The position numbers and the translations under genes were made by a program. The notes under the pieces were generated by a model. It worked only from the letters and a program-made list of their open reading frames with translations, was not told the DNA's origin and searched no databases. 64,000 nt of DNA from Brevundimonas sp. SORGH_AS_0993 (GTDB lineage: Bacteria > Pseudomonadota > Alphaproteobacteria > Caulobacterales > Caulobacteraceae): NCBI RefSeq assembly GCF_030818545.1, contig NZ_JAUTAH010000001.1, forward strand, positions 1,679,001 to 1,743,000, in the 5' to 3' direction. How positions within the stretch are numbered: position 1 is the stretch's first letter; each line of letters starts with the position of its first letter. Positions 1 to 8,508 of the stretch are shown here, one piece after another.

Positions 1-1186
1 CATCGCCGCCCTTGCCGACTTCGCGCGCCACTTCGCCCGTCCGCGCCAGGGCGTGGGCCGGTTCCAGCGCCGGGATGATGCCTTCCAGTTTCGAACACAG
101 TTGAAACGCCTCCAGCGCCTCGTCATCCGTCGCCGAGCGATATTCGGCCCGACCGATGTCGTGCAGCCAGGCGTGCTCCGGCCCGATGCCGGGATAGTCC
201 AGCCCGGCCGAGATCGAATGGCCCTCGACGATGTTGCCGTCCTCGTCCTGCAGCAGATAGGTCCGGTTGCCGTGCAGCACGCCGGGCCGTCCGCCCTTCA
301 GCGACGCCGCATGATCGGGCGTATCCAGCCCATGCCCCGCCGCCTCCACGCCGATCAGGCGCACGCCCTCGTCCGCGATGAAGGGGTGGAAGGCGCCGAT
401 GGCGTTCGACCCGCCGCCGATGCAGGCCACCACGGCCTCGGGCAGCTTGCCCATCCGGGCCATCGACTGGCGCTTGATCTCCTTGCCGATCACCGACTGG
501 AAATCGCGCACCATGGCCGGATAGGGGTGCGGACCCGCCGCCGTGCCGATGATGTAATAGGTGTCCGAGACGTTCGTGACCCAGTCGCGCATCGCCTCGT
601 TCATCGCGTCCTTCAGGGTCGCGGCGCCCGCCGTGACCGGGAAGACCTCGGTTCCCAACAGGCGCATGCGGAAGACGTTGGGCTGCTGCCGCTCCACGTC
701 CACCGCCCCCATATAGACGGTGCAGGGCAGGCCGAACCGCGCCGCCACGGTGGCCGAGGCCACGCCGTGCTGGCCCGCGCCCGTCTCGGCGATGATGCGC
801 GTCTTGCCCATGCGACGGGCTAGCAGGATCTGGCCCATGCAGTTGTTGATCTTGTGCGCGCCCGTATGGTTCAGGTCCTCGCGCTTCAGCCAGATCTTGG
901 CCCCGCCGAAATGGTCGGTCAGACGTTCGGCGAAATACAGCGGGCTTTCCCGGCCGACATAGTGGGTCAGGAACCCGTCCAGCTCGGCCTGGAAGCTGGG
1001 GTCCGCCTTGGCCGCCTTATAGGCCGCGTCCAGTTCGTGGATCAGCGGCATCAGGGTCTCGGCCACGAACTGCCCGCCATAGGGGCCGAACCGTCCCTTC
1101 GCGTCGGGCCAGGCGTAGGCGTTCGCCAGCGGGGCGGAATCGGCGGCTTGCAGAGGCGTCTGAGCGTTCACGGTTTCGACTTTCAC
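1..1186 (-). CDS. trpB: Tryptophan synthase beta chain (3' end cut by window edge)
   Basis: TrpB joins indole and L-serine to make tryptophan, using PLP, in the cytoplasmic TrpA2B2 complex. About 395 codons are visible from a GTG start at 1186; only a few C-terminal residues should be missing, since the family is about 400-410 long. The substrate-site motif [11 protein letters not shown] is near residue 31, the PLP lysine lies in HTGAHKINN (about K112), and the phosphate-binding GGGSNAIG follows further on. A second in-frame GTG at 1171 is also possible; neither has a strong ribosome site. It lies 17 bp behind trpF, so trpF-trpB look co-transcribed, as usual in alphaproteobacteria. Confidence 0.97.
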   Translation of the reverse strand, partial: MKVETVNAQTPLQAADSAPLANAYAWPDAKGRFGPYGGQFVAETLMPLIHELDAAYKAAKADPSFQAELDGFLTHYVGRESPLYFAERLTDHFGGAKIWLKREDLNHTGAHKINNCMGQILLARRMGKTRIIAETGAGQHGVASATVAARFGLPCTVYMGAVDVERQQPNVFRMRLLGTEVFPVTAGAATLKDAMNEAMRDWVTNVSDTYYIIGTAAGPHPYPAMVRDFQSVIGKEIKRQSMARMGKLPEAVVACIGGGSNAIGAFHPFIADEGVRLIGVEAAGHGLDTPDHAASLKGGRPGVLHGNRTYLLQDEDGNIVEGHSISAGLDYPGIGPEHAWLHDIGRAEYRSATDDEALEAFQLCSKLEGIIPALEPAHALARTGEVAREVGKGGD

Positions 1187-1203
1187 GCGGGGAGGCGTCG
1201 GAA

Positions 1204-1845
1204 TTACCACCGGCGCACGGCCTCGATGAAGGCCGCGATCCGGCCCGCGTCCTTAACACCCGGCGCGCTTTCGACGCCAGAGGACACGTCCACCATCGGC
1301 GCGCCGGTGATCCGCAACGCCTCGGCGACATTGTCCGGGTTCAGACCGCCGGCCAGGAACCACGGCCGGCGAAAGGCCCGATCCGCCAGCAGGGTCCAGT
1401 CGAAACGATGCCCTACGCCGCCCGGCAGGACCGACCCCTCGGGCGGTTTGGCGTCGAACATCAGATGGTCGGCGTGGCGGTCCCATTCATCGGCGGCGGC
1501 GAAATCGTCCGCCTGCCGGATTGGCAGGGCCTTGATCACCCCCGCCCCCGTCAGGGTTCGCACCGCTTGCGCCCGCCCAACCGTCTCGGCCCCATGCAAC
1601 TGGATGAAGTCCGGCCTCAGCGTCCGCGCGATCTGTTCCAGCAGCGCATCGTCGGGATCGACCGTCACCGCCACGATCGCCGCCCGCCCCCGCGCCCGCT
1701 CGAACAGCGTCGCCGCCGCCTCGGGCGCCAGATGGCGCGGGCTTTTCGCAAACACCACGGCCCCCACGAAATCCGCCCCGCCGTCCAGCGCGGCGTCCAG
1801 CGTCTCCGGCGTCGTCAGGCCGCAGATCTTGATCATGGTGGTCAT
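1204..1845 (-). CDS. trpF: Phosphoribosylanthranilate isomerase
   Basis: TrpF isomerises N-(5-phosphoribosyl)anthranilate in tryptophan synthesis. The 213-residue product has normal length for this TIM barrel. The N-terminal [11 protein letters not shown] carries the catalytic cysteine, and the C-terminal phosphate-binding segment [14 protein letters not shown] is typical. I start at ATG 1845 because the ICGLT motif must lie at the N terminus; the longer upstream reading belongs to another frame. The ATG overlaps the TGA of the toxin gene upstream (ATGA), so translation may be coupled to a toxin-antitoxin pair, which is unusual for a biosynthetic gene. Confidence 0.96.
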   Translation of the reverse strand: MTTMIKICGLTTPETLDAALDGGADFVGAVVFAKSPRHLAPEAAATLFERARGRAAIVAVTVDPDDALLEQIARTLRPDFIQLHGAETVGRAQAVRTLTGAGVIKALPIRQADDFAAADEWDRHADHLMFDAKPPEGSVLPGGVGHRFDWTLLADRAFRRPWFLAGGLNPDNVAEALRITGAPMVDVSSGVESAPGVKDAGRIAAFIEAVRRW

Positions 1846-2255
1846 GGGACGATCACCGTCAGTCCGATGTCGCGTGCGACCGCCGCCATATCCTCGTCCA
1901 GCGTGGCTAGGCTGCAACCGTGTCGCACCGCCAGGGCGAGGTGCAGCGCATCGGGCGCGCGCAGTCTCACGTCGTTCCTGACCAGCCGCCGCGCTTCCAG
2001 CATGTCGTTGTCGACCACCGAAAGGACGACCCTGCCGCTCAACCACTGGTCCAGTTGCAGTTCGAACTCGCGGCGTTCCTTGTCGAGCAGATTGCGCATC
2101 CGCGTCCGCACCGCCAGGGCGGAGGAAAACTCCGTCACGGTCCAACTGCTCATCACGAAATCATTGACGCCGGCGATCCAGGCCGACGCCCGCGCCGTGT
2201 GATTGTCGGTCTGGAACAGGGACATCAGGACGCTGGTGTCCAGATAGATGCTCAA
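1842..2255 (-). CDS. PIN-domain toxin, VapC type
   Basis: This is a 137-residue PIN-domain protein, a family of Mg2+-dependent ribonucleases that act as toxins. The N terminus YLDTSVLMSLF holds the first catalytic Asp, a Glu lies in TVTEFSSAL, and the C-terminal motifs RAPDALHLALAV and LATLDEDMA carry the remaining acidic residues, so the active site looks intact. The start is a TTG at 2255 overlapping the antitoxin TGA, the usual antitoxin-toxin coupling. The stop overlaps the trpF start. The RNA target cannot be told from sequence. Confidence 0.88.
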   Translation of the reverse strand: MSIYLDTSVLMSLFQTDNHTARASAWIAGVNDFVMSSWTVTEFSSALAVRTRMRNLLDKERREFELQLDQWLSGRVVLSVVDNDMLEARRLVRNDVRLRAPDALHLALAVRHGCSLATLDEDMAAVARDIGLTVIVP

Positions 2256-2515
2256 ATCTCTTCGTCCCGCATCTTGCGGATCAGGGTGACGGAATCCATC
2301 GCCGGCTCGGACTTGATCCGCACGCGCTTGAGCCACTCCATATCGATCGGCCCGGATGTCGGCTTGACGGCCTGCGCCGGCTCCAGCCGCGCCACGGGCA
2401 CGCCCCGCCGCGTGATGGTCACGGTCTCGCCCGCCAGCATGCGATCCAGCAGCTTGGGCAGGTTGTTCTTGGCTTCGGCGACGGAATAGCTGGACATGGC
2501 CATCAAGATAGCCAT
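2252..2515 (-). CDS. Antitoxin, Phd/YefM-like partner of the PIN toxin
   Basis: A protein of up to 87 residues. Its segment SVAEAKNNLPKLLDRMLAGE and the following VTITRRGVPVARL are the DNA-binding N-terminal fold of Phd/YefM-type antitoxins, which repress their own promoter and neutralise the toxin with a flexible C-terminal tail (here the charged end RKMRDEEI). The start may be ATG 2515, 2503 or 2497; homologs usually begin just before the SVAEAK segment, which favours 2497. It overlaps the toxin by four bases. Only 19 bp separate it from the end of rsuA, so it may have no separate promoter outside that gap. Confidence 0.87.
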   Translation of the reverse strand: MAILMAMSSYSVAEAKNNLPKLLDRMLAGETVTITRRGVPVARLEPAQAVKPTSGPIDMEWLKRVRIKSEPAMDSVTLIRKMRDEEI

Positions 2516-2534
2516 CTGGCCGTCCGATGTCCAA

Positions 2535-3266
2535 TCAGGCGAAGATCGAGGCGATCTCTTCGGGGTTCAGCAGCCGCCACTGTCCCGGCCCCAGATCGGC
2601 CGGCAGGACCAGCCCCCCCATCCGTTCGCGGTGCAGCGTCTCGACGTGGTTGCCGACGGCGGCGAACATCCGCCGCACCTGGTGATAGCGGCCCTCGGTC
2701 ACGGTCAGCAGGGCCTCGGTCGGCGTCACGACCTCCAGCACGGCGGGCGCCAGCGGCTTGTCGTCGCCTTCCAGCACCAGGTCTCCGGCGGCGAACAGAT
2801 CGCCTTCCGTCCCGGTCAGCGGGCGCGCCAGACCCGCCCGATAGACCTTGGCCACATGCCGCTTGGGGCTGATGACCCGGTGCAGCAGGTCGCCGTCGTC
2901 GGTCAGCAGCAACAGGCCCGTCGTCTGCTTGTCCAGCCGCCCGATGGTCGAGATGGCCGGATCGCGCCGGCGCCAGCGGTCGGGCAGGATGTCATAGACC
3001 AGCGCCCCCTCTTCCTTGTGCGAACAGGTCATGCCCAGCGGCTTGTTCAGCAGGATCACCAGCCCCTGCACGGGATCCAGCGGTTCGCCGTCGATCTCCA
3101 TCCGGGTCGGCAGGTCGGGCGTCACCGCGATCCGTCTCGACACATCCGTCAGGTCCGCCCCGTCCAGCACGATGCCGCCCGCCTTGGCCATCCGCGCCAT
3201 CTCGGCCCGCGAGCCATAGCCCATCGACCCCAGCAGGCGGTCGACCCTCGACGTCGGGGTTTTCAC
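2535..3266 (-). CDS. rsuA: 16S rRNA pseudouridine synthase, RsuA type
   Basis: RsuA-family enzymes convert a uridine of 16S rRNA to pseudouridine. The 243-residue protein has an N-terminal S4 RNA-binding region (about 5-60) and a catalytic domain with the signature GRLDKQTTGLLLLT, giving the catalytic Asp at about residue 112. The C-terminal motif EGRYHQVRRMF is typical of the RsuA/RluB/E/F group. The subfamily assignment rests on overall layout, and RluB/F-type specificity is not excluded. Its ATG overlaps the TGA of the RsmC-like methyltransferase, so two rRNA-modification genes are coupled. Confidence 0.9.
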   Translation of the reverse strand: MKTPTSRVDRLLGSMGYGSRAEMARMAKAGGIVLDGADLTDVSRRIAVTPDLPTRMEIDGEPLDPVQGLVILLNKPLGMTCSHKEEGALVYDILPDRWRRRDPAISTIGRLDKQTTGLLLLTDDGDLLHRVISPKRHVAKVYRAGLARPLTGTEGDLFAAGDLVLEGDDKPLAPAVLEVVTPTEALLTVTEGRYHQVRRMFAAVGNHVETLHRERMGGLVLPADLGPGQWRLLNPEEIASIFA

Positions 3267-4162
3267 TTCACCGCCTCGAACAGCTTGTAGCCGCCCGCCT
3301 CGGCGACCAGCCGAACCCGCTTGAACGCCGCGTTCAATTCGGCCTCATAGGGCAGGTGCCGGTTGGCCACGATCCAGGCCACCCCGCCCTTCTTCAACAG
3401 GTCCGCCGCCTTGCGGACGAAGGCCTGGCCCAGCCGCCGGTCCTCGGCACCGCCGTCGTGGAAGGGCGGGTTCGAGACCACGAAATCCTTGTCGCCCCTG
3501 GCCTCCAGCGTGCGCGCGTCGGCCCACCAGACCTTGGCGCGCTCGTCCTCGATGTTGCGGCGCGCGGCCTGGATGGCGCGGCGATCCAGATCGACCAGCT
3601 TCAGCTTGGTCACGGCGGGCGAACGCAGCACCACGATCGCCAGCGCCCCATAGCCGCAGCCCAGGTCCACCCCCTCGCCCTTCATCGGCGGCAGATGTTC
3701 GGCCAGCAGGGCCGAGCCCGGGTCGATCCGGTCCCAGGCGAAAATCCCCGGCTGCGACCAGGCGTCCAGCCCCGGCACGATCTGCGGCCCGCCCGCGGCG
3801 ATGGCCTCGTCCAGCCCCTCGACCGTCTCGGGCTTGATGACGATGCAGCGGCGGTGGTGCGCCTTGGCCGTCTCGGCGACCTCCAGGCCGAACGCCTTCA
3901 GTTCCTTGCCCAGCCGCGACCCGCCCTTGTCCTTGGGCGCCATCACGTCCAGCCGCCCGCCGACCTTCAGCGCCTTCAGCGCCAGGGCCAGCACATAGCG
4001 CCGCTCCAGCACGCCGGGCGGGGCGTAGATCATGATCGTATCGGCCGAGCCGGCCTCCTGCGCCTCCAGCGCCGCCGAATCCGGGATCAAGGGCGAGGTC
4101 TGAACGGCGTCTCCAGGCGGATCGAACACGACCGGCGGCCGGCCGTAGAGCAGCGTGGTCAT
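3263..4162 (-). CDS. RsmC-like class I methyltransferase (rRNA guanine-N2 type)
   Basis: A 299-residue S-adenosylmethionine-dependent methyltransferase. The C-terminal catalytic half shows the SAM-binding loop VDLGCGYGALAIV (about residues 165-177), an acidic ribose-binding VDLDRRAI, and the NPPFHDGG tetrapeptide region (about 231-238) typical of enzymes methylating exocyclic amines of guanine. The N-terminal half resembles the degenerate methyltransferase repeat of RsmC/RlmG. I start at ATG 4162 because upstream residues in this frame overlap uppP. It follows uppP by 4 bp and overlaps rsuA by 4 bp. RsmC (16S G1207) is the nearest named role, but the target is inferred. Confidence 0.85.
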   Translation of the reverse strand: MTTLLYGRPPVVFDPPGDAVQTSPLIPDSAALEAQEAGSADTIMIYAPPGVLERRYVLALALKALKVGGRLDVMAPKDKGGSRLGKELKAFGLEVAETAKAHHRRCIVIKPETVEGLDEAIAAGGPQIVPGLDAWSQPGIFAWDRIDPGSALLAEHLPPMKGEGVDLGCGYGALAIVVLRSPAVTKLKLVDLDRRAIQAARRNIEDERAKVWWADARTLEARGDKDFVVSNPPFHDGGAEDRRLGQAFVRKAADLLKKGGVAWIVANRHLPYEAELNAAFKRVRLVAEAGGYKLFEAVK

Positions 4163-4166
4163 GGTC

Positions 4167-4967
4167 TCAGAACCCCGCCTGCAGCAGGACCAGCCCCACG
4201 ACCCCGACCACGATCCGCCACCAGGCGAAGACGCCGAAGCCGCGCCTGGACACGAAATCCAGCAGGAAGCGCACCACCGCCAGGGCCGAGACGAAGGCCA
4301 CGACAAAGCCCACGGCGATCAGGCCCATGTCGCTGAAATCCAGCGTCTTGTGGTTCTTCAACAGGTCGTAGAAGACCGCCGCCCCCATGGTGGGCAAGGC
4401 CAGGAAAAAGCTGAACTCGGCCGCCGACCGCTTGTCGGTCTTCAGCAGCAGTCCGCCCGCGATGGTCGCGCCGGACCGCGACACGCCGGGGATCATGGCC
4501 AGGCACTGGAACAGGCCGATCAGGAAATAGACCCGCATCGGATACTGGCTGGCGTCCAGCCACTGCGGCCGCTTGTCCATCCGGTCCAGCAGCAACAGGA
4601 TCACCCCGCCGACGATCAGGGCGACGCAGATCACCTGGGGCGTCTCGAACAGCACGCCTTTGATGAAGCCATAGGCCAGAAAGCCGATCACGACGGCGGG
4701 GGCGAAGGCGACCAGAAGCCCGATCAGGAACCGCCGCGCCTCCGCATCGAACGGCCAGCGCGTCGCCAGCGTCCACAGCCGTTTGAAATAGAGGCTGACG
4801 ATGGCCAGCAGGGCGCCTAGCTGGATCACGATCTCGAACGTCTTGCCGGCGCTCTGAAAGCCCAGGAAATGTCCCAGCAGCAGCAGGTGCCCGGTCGAGG
4901 ACACGGGGATGAATTCGGTCAGGCCCTCGACCAGACCCAGGATGATCGCGGACAGCCAGTCGGACAT
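4167..4967 (-). CDS. uppP: Undecaprenyl-diphosphatase
   Basis: UppP (BacA) removes a phosphate from undecaprenyl pyrophosphate at the inner membrane to recycle the peptidoglycan lipid carrier, and confers bacitracin tolerance when abundant. The 266-residue protein is almost entirely hydrophobic, with several membrane segments. Both family motifs are present: [15 protein letters not shown] at about 14-28 and PGVSRSGAT at about 160-168, supplying the catalytic Glu, His, Ser and Arg residues. Length is standard. It is the first gene of a leftward run uppP - RsmC-like - rsuA, divergent from the cation exporter across 137 bp. Confidence 0.96.
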   Translation of the reverse strand: MSDWLSAIILGLVEGLTEFIPVSSTGHLLLLGHFLGFQSAGKTFEIVIQLGALLAIVSLYFKRLWTLATRWPFDAEARRFLIGLLVAFAPAVVIGFLAYGFIKGVLFETPQVICVALIVGGVILLLLDRMDKRPQWLDASQYPMRVYFLIGLFQCLAMIPGVSRSGATIAGGLLLKTDKRSAAEFSFFLALPTMGAAVFYDLLKNHKTLDFSDMGLIAVGFVVAFVSALAVVRFLLDFVSRRGFGVFAWWRIVVGVVGLVLLQAGF

Positions 4968-5104
4968 GGATTGCTCGTTTTCGCCGGCGCGCGACAGGCG
5001 GCCGGCGCGCGCCTCCCATAGCGCAGTCGGGCCGCGCTAGGCGAGCCGTCAATCGCACCGGCCTCGGTTGGCTTTCGCGCCCGATTGCGCGACAAGGGGC
5101 GGGA

Positions 5105-6133
5105 ATGACGACACCTTCCGCCCCTCCGTCCTCCCCGCCGCCTGGCCCGCTGGACGACGCCCATCGCGCGGCGCGGCGCATCACCCGCCTGTCGGTCGCC
5201 GCCGCCGTCCTGCTGATCGCGCTGAAAGCCTTCGCCCTGGGCGCCTCGGGCTCGGTCGCCGTCCTGGCCTCGCTGACGGATTCGGCCTTGGACCTGATCG
5301 CCTCCCTGGCGGTCTTCTTCGCCGTGCGCTGGGCCGCCGCCCCGCCGGACGAGGATCATCGCTATGGCCATGGCAAGGCCGAGGCCCTGGCCGCCCTGGT
5401 CCAGGCGGGGCTGATCTTCGCCTCGGCCGCCTTCGTCGGCTGGGAGGCGATCCAGCGCATCTTCGACCCGCGCCCCGTCGTCTCGGGCGGCTGGGCCACC
5501 GGGGTCATGGTCGTCTCCATGGCCGTCACCGCCGGCCTGGTCTGGATGCAGACCCGGGCGATGAAGACCACCGGCTCCCTGGCCGTGGCGAGCGACCGCG
5601 CCCATTACGCGGCCGACCTGGGGGCCAATCTGGTCGTCCTGATCGGCGTGGTCTCGGGCGCCTTCCTCAAGGCGCCGGGGCTGGACGCCGCCGCCGGCCT
5701 GATCGTCGCCGTCTGGCTGTTCTGGGGGGCGCTGGGCCTGCTTAAGGACGCCGCCGATCCGCTGCTGGACCGCGCCGCGCCCGAGGCGGACCACGCCGCC
5801 GTCGTCCGCGCCGTCCTGGCCGATCCGCGCGTCTTCGGCGTCCACCAGCTGCGCACCCGCCTTTCGGGCCAGGTGATGATGGTCCAGATGCATGTCGACC
5901 TGGACCCGGCCCTGACGCTGCAGGCCGCCCACGCCATCGTGGTGGAGGCCGAGAACCGCATCCTGGCCCTCTATCCGTCCGCCGACATCCTGATCCACGC
6001 CGACCCGCGCGCGCGTACACAGACGTCGCCGGTCCAAACGCCCGCGCCCGAGCCCGGCCCGCGCGACGCGACGCCGGACGCCGACCCCTCCAGCCGGCCC
6101 GCCAGCGGACCGGCCAAGGGGCCGTGGTCCTGA
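5105..6133 (+). CDS. Cation diffusion facilitator, FieF-like divalent metal exporter
   Basis: CDF proteins export Zn2+, Fe2+, Cd2+ or similar ions by proton antiport. The 342-residue product has a proline-rich N terminus, a membrane domain of about six segments, and a cytoplasmic C-terminal domain. Metal-site residues are visible in TDSALDLIAS on one helix and HRYGHGKAEALA after the second; the second half of the transport site falls in ASDRAHYAADLGANL. The C-terminal domain has the histidine-containing MVQMHVDLDP and ends in a Pro/Ala/Asp-rich tail of about 40 residues that is longer than usual. A GGGGCGGG ribosome site precedes ATG 5105. The metal is not deducible. Confidence 0.92.
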   Translation: MTTPSAPPSSPPPGPLDDAHRAARRITRLSVAAAVLLIALKAFALGASGSVAVLASLTDSALDLIASLAVFFAVRWAAAPPDEDHRYGHGKAEALAALVQAGLIFASAAFVGWEAIQRIFDPRPVVSGGWATGVMVVSMAVTAGLVWMQTRAMKTTGSLAVASDRAHYAADLGANLVVLIGVVSGAFLKAPGLDAAAGLIVAVWLFWGALGLLKDAADPLLDRAAPEADHAAVVRAVLADPRVFGVHQLRTRLSGQVMMVQMHVDLDPALTLQAAHAIVVEAENRILALYPSADILIHADPRARTQTSPVQTPAPEPGPRDATPDADPSSRPASGPAKGPWS

Positions 6134-6177
6134 CGCGGTAAACGCGCGTTTAACGGGTGGGGGCGCATTCAGGCGCC

Positions 6178-6864
6178 ATGGCCGATCCCTGCGTTCTCTA
6201 TCACTTCCCCTTCCAGCCCGCCTCGCGCGCGGCGCGGCTGGCGCTGGGCGAGGCGCGGATCGACTGGATCGACACCCCTGTCCGCCCCTGGGAAGAGGAC
6301 TGCCCGGTCCACGACCTGAACCCCTCGGGCCTGCCGCCGGTGCTTCAGACCAGCGAGCGGGGCCGTCCCCTGACCCTGTGCGAACTGCCCGCCGTCCTGG
6401 GCTGGATCGAGGATCAGCAGAAGGGGCCGCTGCTGCTGCCCGCCGACGCCGCCGAACGGGCCGAGGCGCGCCGCCTGACCGGCTGGTTCGAGCGCCGCTT
6501 CATGGACGAGGTCGACGCCGTCCTGCTGCACGAGCGGATGGAGAAGCCCCTGCTCAAGCTGGGCCCGCCCGAGGCCCGCGCCCTGCGCGACGGCCGCGAC
6601 GCCCTGAAATCCCACCTGGGGATGCTGGAGGATCTGGTCGCCGCCCGCGACTGGCTGGCCGGCCGCCGCCTGTCGCAAGCCGACCTGATCGCCGCCGCCC
6701 ATCTGTCGGTGCTGGACTATTTCGGCGAAATCCCCTGGGCCCAGTGGTCGGCGCTGAAGACCTGGTACTCCAAGCTCAAATCCCGCCCCTGCTTCCGCCC
6801 CCTGCTCGCCGACCGCTTCGTCGGCGTGCCGCCCTCGGCCTGGTACGCGGATCTGGATTTCTAG
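6178..6864 (+). CDS. Glutathione S-transferase family protein
   Basis: A 228-residue cytosolic GST-like protein. The thioredoxin-fold N-terminal domain (about 1-75) contains the cis-Pro segment SGLPPVLQ that binds glutathione, followed by an all-helical C-terminal domain with the usual SQADLIAAAHLSVLDYF helix. I use ATG 6178, where the Phe-rich first beta strand VLYHFPFQPASRAARLAL begins; the seven preceding residues are not typical. The substrate is unknown. Codon use is like its neighbours. It precedes a structured intergenic stretch and queG. Confidence 0.88.
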   Translation: MADPCVLYHFPFQPASRAARLALGEARIDWIDTPVRPWEEDCPVHDLNPSGLPPVLQTSERGRPLTLCELPAVLGWIEDQQKGPLLLPADAAERAEARRLTGWFERRFMDEVDAVLLHERMEKPLLKLGPPEARALRDGRDALKSHLGMLEDLVAARDWLAGRRLSQADLIAAAHLSVLDYFGEIPWAQWSALKTWYSKLKSRPCFRPLLADRFVGVPPSAWYADLDF

Positions 6865-6899
6865 GACCGCGCGTAAACCTTCCCTGCGTCGCCTGGAGT

Positions 6900-7020
6900 T
6901 GACCGTCATCCTGGCCACAAGGGCGCGGATGACGATTGAGGTTCGCCAGGGCGCTTACGGAAAGCCTGAGCAAGGGGGAAGCCTCCAACCCTGCGGCGCC
7001 GGGTCCGTGACGACCCTTCT
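6900..7020 (+). ncRNA. Possible structured RNA, 6S-like
   Basis: The 170-bp gap between the GST and queG folds better than a random spacer. A perfect 8-bp stem (6904-6911 with 6927-6934) is followed by a rod-like series of short stems with internal loops: AGGG/CCCT (6948-6951 with 7014-7017), ACGGA/TCCGT (6957-6961 with 7004-7008), GCC/GGC, and GCAaGGG/CCCTGC closing on a GGA-AGCC-TCC tip. The stretches TGAGCA, GAAGCCT and CTGCGGCG resemble blocks I remember from bacterial 6S RNA. This is pattern memory, not a search, and ends are approximate. It could also be an untranslated leader of queG. Confidence 0.3.
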
Positions 7021-7034
7021 CCCGGAGCGACGAC

Positions 7035-8192
7035 GTGGGCCGCCATGCCCAAATCCATGCTATCCCCAGCCCTGTGTCCGACCGCCTGAAAACCTTCATC
7101 CGCCAGCGCGCGGCCGAGCTGGGCTTCGATGTCTGTCGGTTCGCCTCGGCGGCCGACGCCTGGCCGGCGGGCGAGCGGCTGCGTCATTTCGTGGACGAGG
7201 GCCGGCATGGCGACATGGCGTGGATGGAAACGACGCTGGACCGCCGCCAGCATCCCACCGCCATGTGGGACGCGGCGAAAACCGCCATCGTCCTGGGCAT
7301 GAACTACGGCCCCGAGGACAATCCGCTGGACCAGCTGGCCGACCGTTCGGCCGGATACATCTCGGTCTATGCGCGCGGCGACGACTATCACGAGGTCATC
7401 AAGGGCCGGCTGAAACAGCTGGCGGGCCAGATCGCCGCCCGCAACGGCGCCGACATCAAGGTTTTCGTCGACACCGCCCCCCTGATGGAAAAGCCCCTGG
7501 CCCAGCGCGCCGGCCTGGGCTGGCAGGGCAAACATACCAATCTGCTCAGCCGCACCCACGGCAACTGGCTGTTTCTGGGGACCATACTGACGGCCGCCGA
7601 GATCGAACCGGACGCGGCCGAGATCGAACACTGCGGCCGCTGCACCGCCTGCCTCGACGCCTGCCCGACGAACGCCTTCCCCGCCCCGTTTCAGCTCGAC
7701 GCCCGGCGCTGCCTGTCCTATCTGACCATCGAGTTCGCCGACCCCTGGCCGGTCGAGTTCCGCACGATGACTGGGTCGCGCATCTATGGCTGCGACGACT
7801 GCCTGGCCGTCTGCCCGTGGAACAAGTTCGCGCAGGAAGCGCGCGAGATTCGTCTGGCGCCCCGCCCTGCCTTCGAAAGCCCCCGGCTTCACGACCTGCT
7901 GGCGCTGGACGACGCCGCCTTCCGCGCCCTGTTCACCAAGAGCCCGGTCAAGCGGATCGGCCGCGACCGCTTCCTGCGGAACGTCCTCTACGCCGTCGGC
8001 AATTCGGGCGACGCGACCCTGATCGCCCCGGCCCAGGCCCTGCTGGACGACCCGTCGGCGCTGGTGCGCGGCGCGGCCGTCTGGGCCCTGTCGCGGCTGA
8101 TGGCGCCGGACGCCTTCCAGACCCTGCGCGCCGCGACGGTCGAGACCGATCCCCGGGTCCAGCACGAATGGCGCATGGACGCCGCCGCCTAA
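7035..8192 (+). CDS. queG: Epoxyqueuosine reductase
   Basis: QueG reduces epoxyqueuosine to queuosine in the wobble position of GUN tRNAs, using cobalamin and iron-sulfur clusters. The 385-residue protein has the N-terminal cobalamin-binding reductase region, a bacterial ferredoxin-type pair of clusters (CGRCTACLDACP at about 200-211 and CDDCLAVCPWN at about 253-263), and C-terminal HEAT-like helices (ALLDDPSALVRGAAVWAL). GTG 7035 is chosen because GGAG lies seven bases upstream; GTG 7074 (reading VSDRLKTFIRQ) matches typical family N termini and is a fair alternative. It converges on the FKBP/ilvA pair across a repeat-filled gap. Confidence 0.95.
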   Translation: MGRHAQIHAIPSPVSDRLKTFIRQRAAELGFDVCRFASAADAWPAGERLRHFVDEGRHGDMAWMETTLDRRQHPTAMWDAAKTAIVLGMNYGPEDNPLDQLADRSAGYISVYARGDDYHEVIKGRLKQLAGQIAARNGADIKVFVDTAPLMEKPLAQRAGLGWQGKHTNLLSRTHGNWLFLGTILTAAEIEPDAAEIEHCGRCTACLDACPTNAFPAPFQLDARRCLSYLTIEFADPWPVEFRTMTGSRIYGCDDCLAVCPWNKFAQEAREIRLAPRPAFESPRLHDLLALDDAAFRALFTKSPVKRIGRDRFLRNVLYAVGNSGDATLIAPAQALLDDPSALVRGAAVWALSRLMAPDAFQTLRAATVETDPRVQHEWRMDAAA

Positions 8193-8326
8193 GCACGCAA
8201 TCGCGCCCGGAATTCATAGGAATTTCAAAGGACGGACGGCTGCGTCAGACAAACGACCTACCGTCCCTGCGTCCTGGGCTATACTGGCCGCCCAGGGTCT
8301 TTGACATCGCAAGCGGGGCCAATCAG

Positions 8327-8479
8327 ACTGTTCGGACTGTTCGGACTGTTCGGACTGTTCGGACTGTTCGGACTGTTCGGACTGTTCGGACTGGTCGGAC
8401 TGTTCGGACTGGTCGGACTGGTCGGACTGGTCGGACTGGTCGGACTGGTCGGACTGGTCGGACTGGTCGGACTGGTCGG
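8327..8479. repeat. 9-bp tandem repeat, 17 copies, two unit variants
   Basis: Seventeen exact-length copies of ACTGKTCGG fill the 316-bp gap (8193-8508) between the converging queG and FKBP genes. Seven consecutive T-type units (ACTGTTCGG) are followed by one G-type (ACTGGTCGG), one T-type and eight G-type units, then a broken unit. All variation is at one base. The array keeps open frames on both strands because 9 is a multiple of 3, reading Leu-Phe/Val-Gly repeats one way and Ser-Pro-Thr/Asn the other, but neither has gene-like flanks. The clean blocks suggest recent slippage expansion. No other feature is visible in the gap. Confidence 0.97.
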
Positions 8480-8508
8480 ACTGCGTTTTTCGCGTCCGAC
8501 CTCGGCCG

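Noticed and set aside
8301..8306. TTGACA before the repeat as a promoter
   Set aside because: No -10 element at a usable distance and no gene downstream on that strand.
8327..8479. Repeat array as a CRISPR
   Set aside because: The units are contiguous with no spacers and only 9 bp long.
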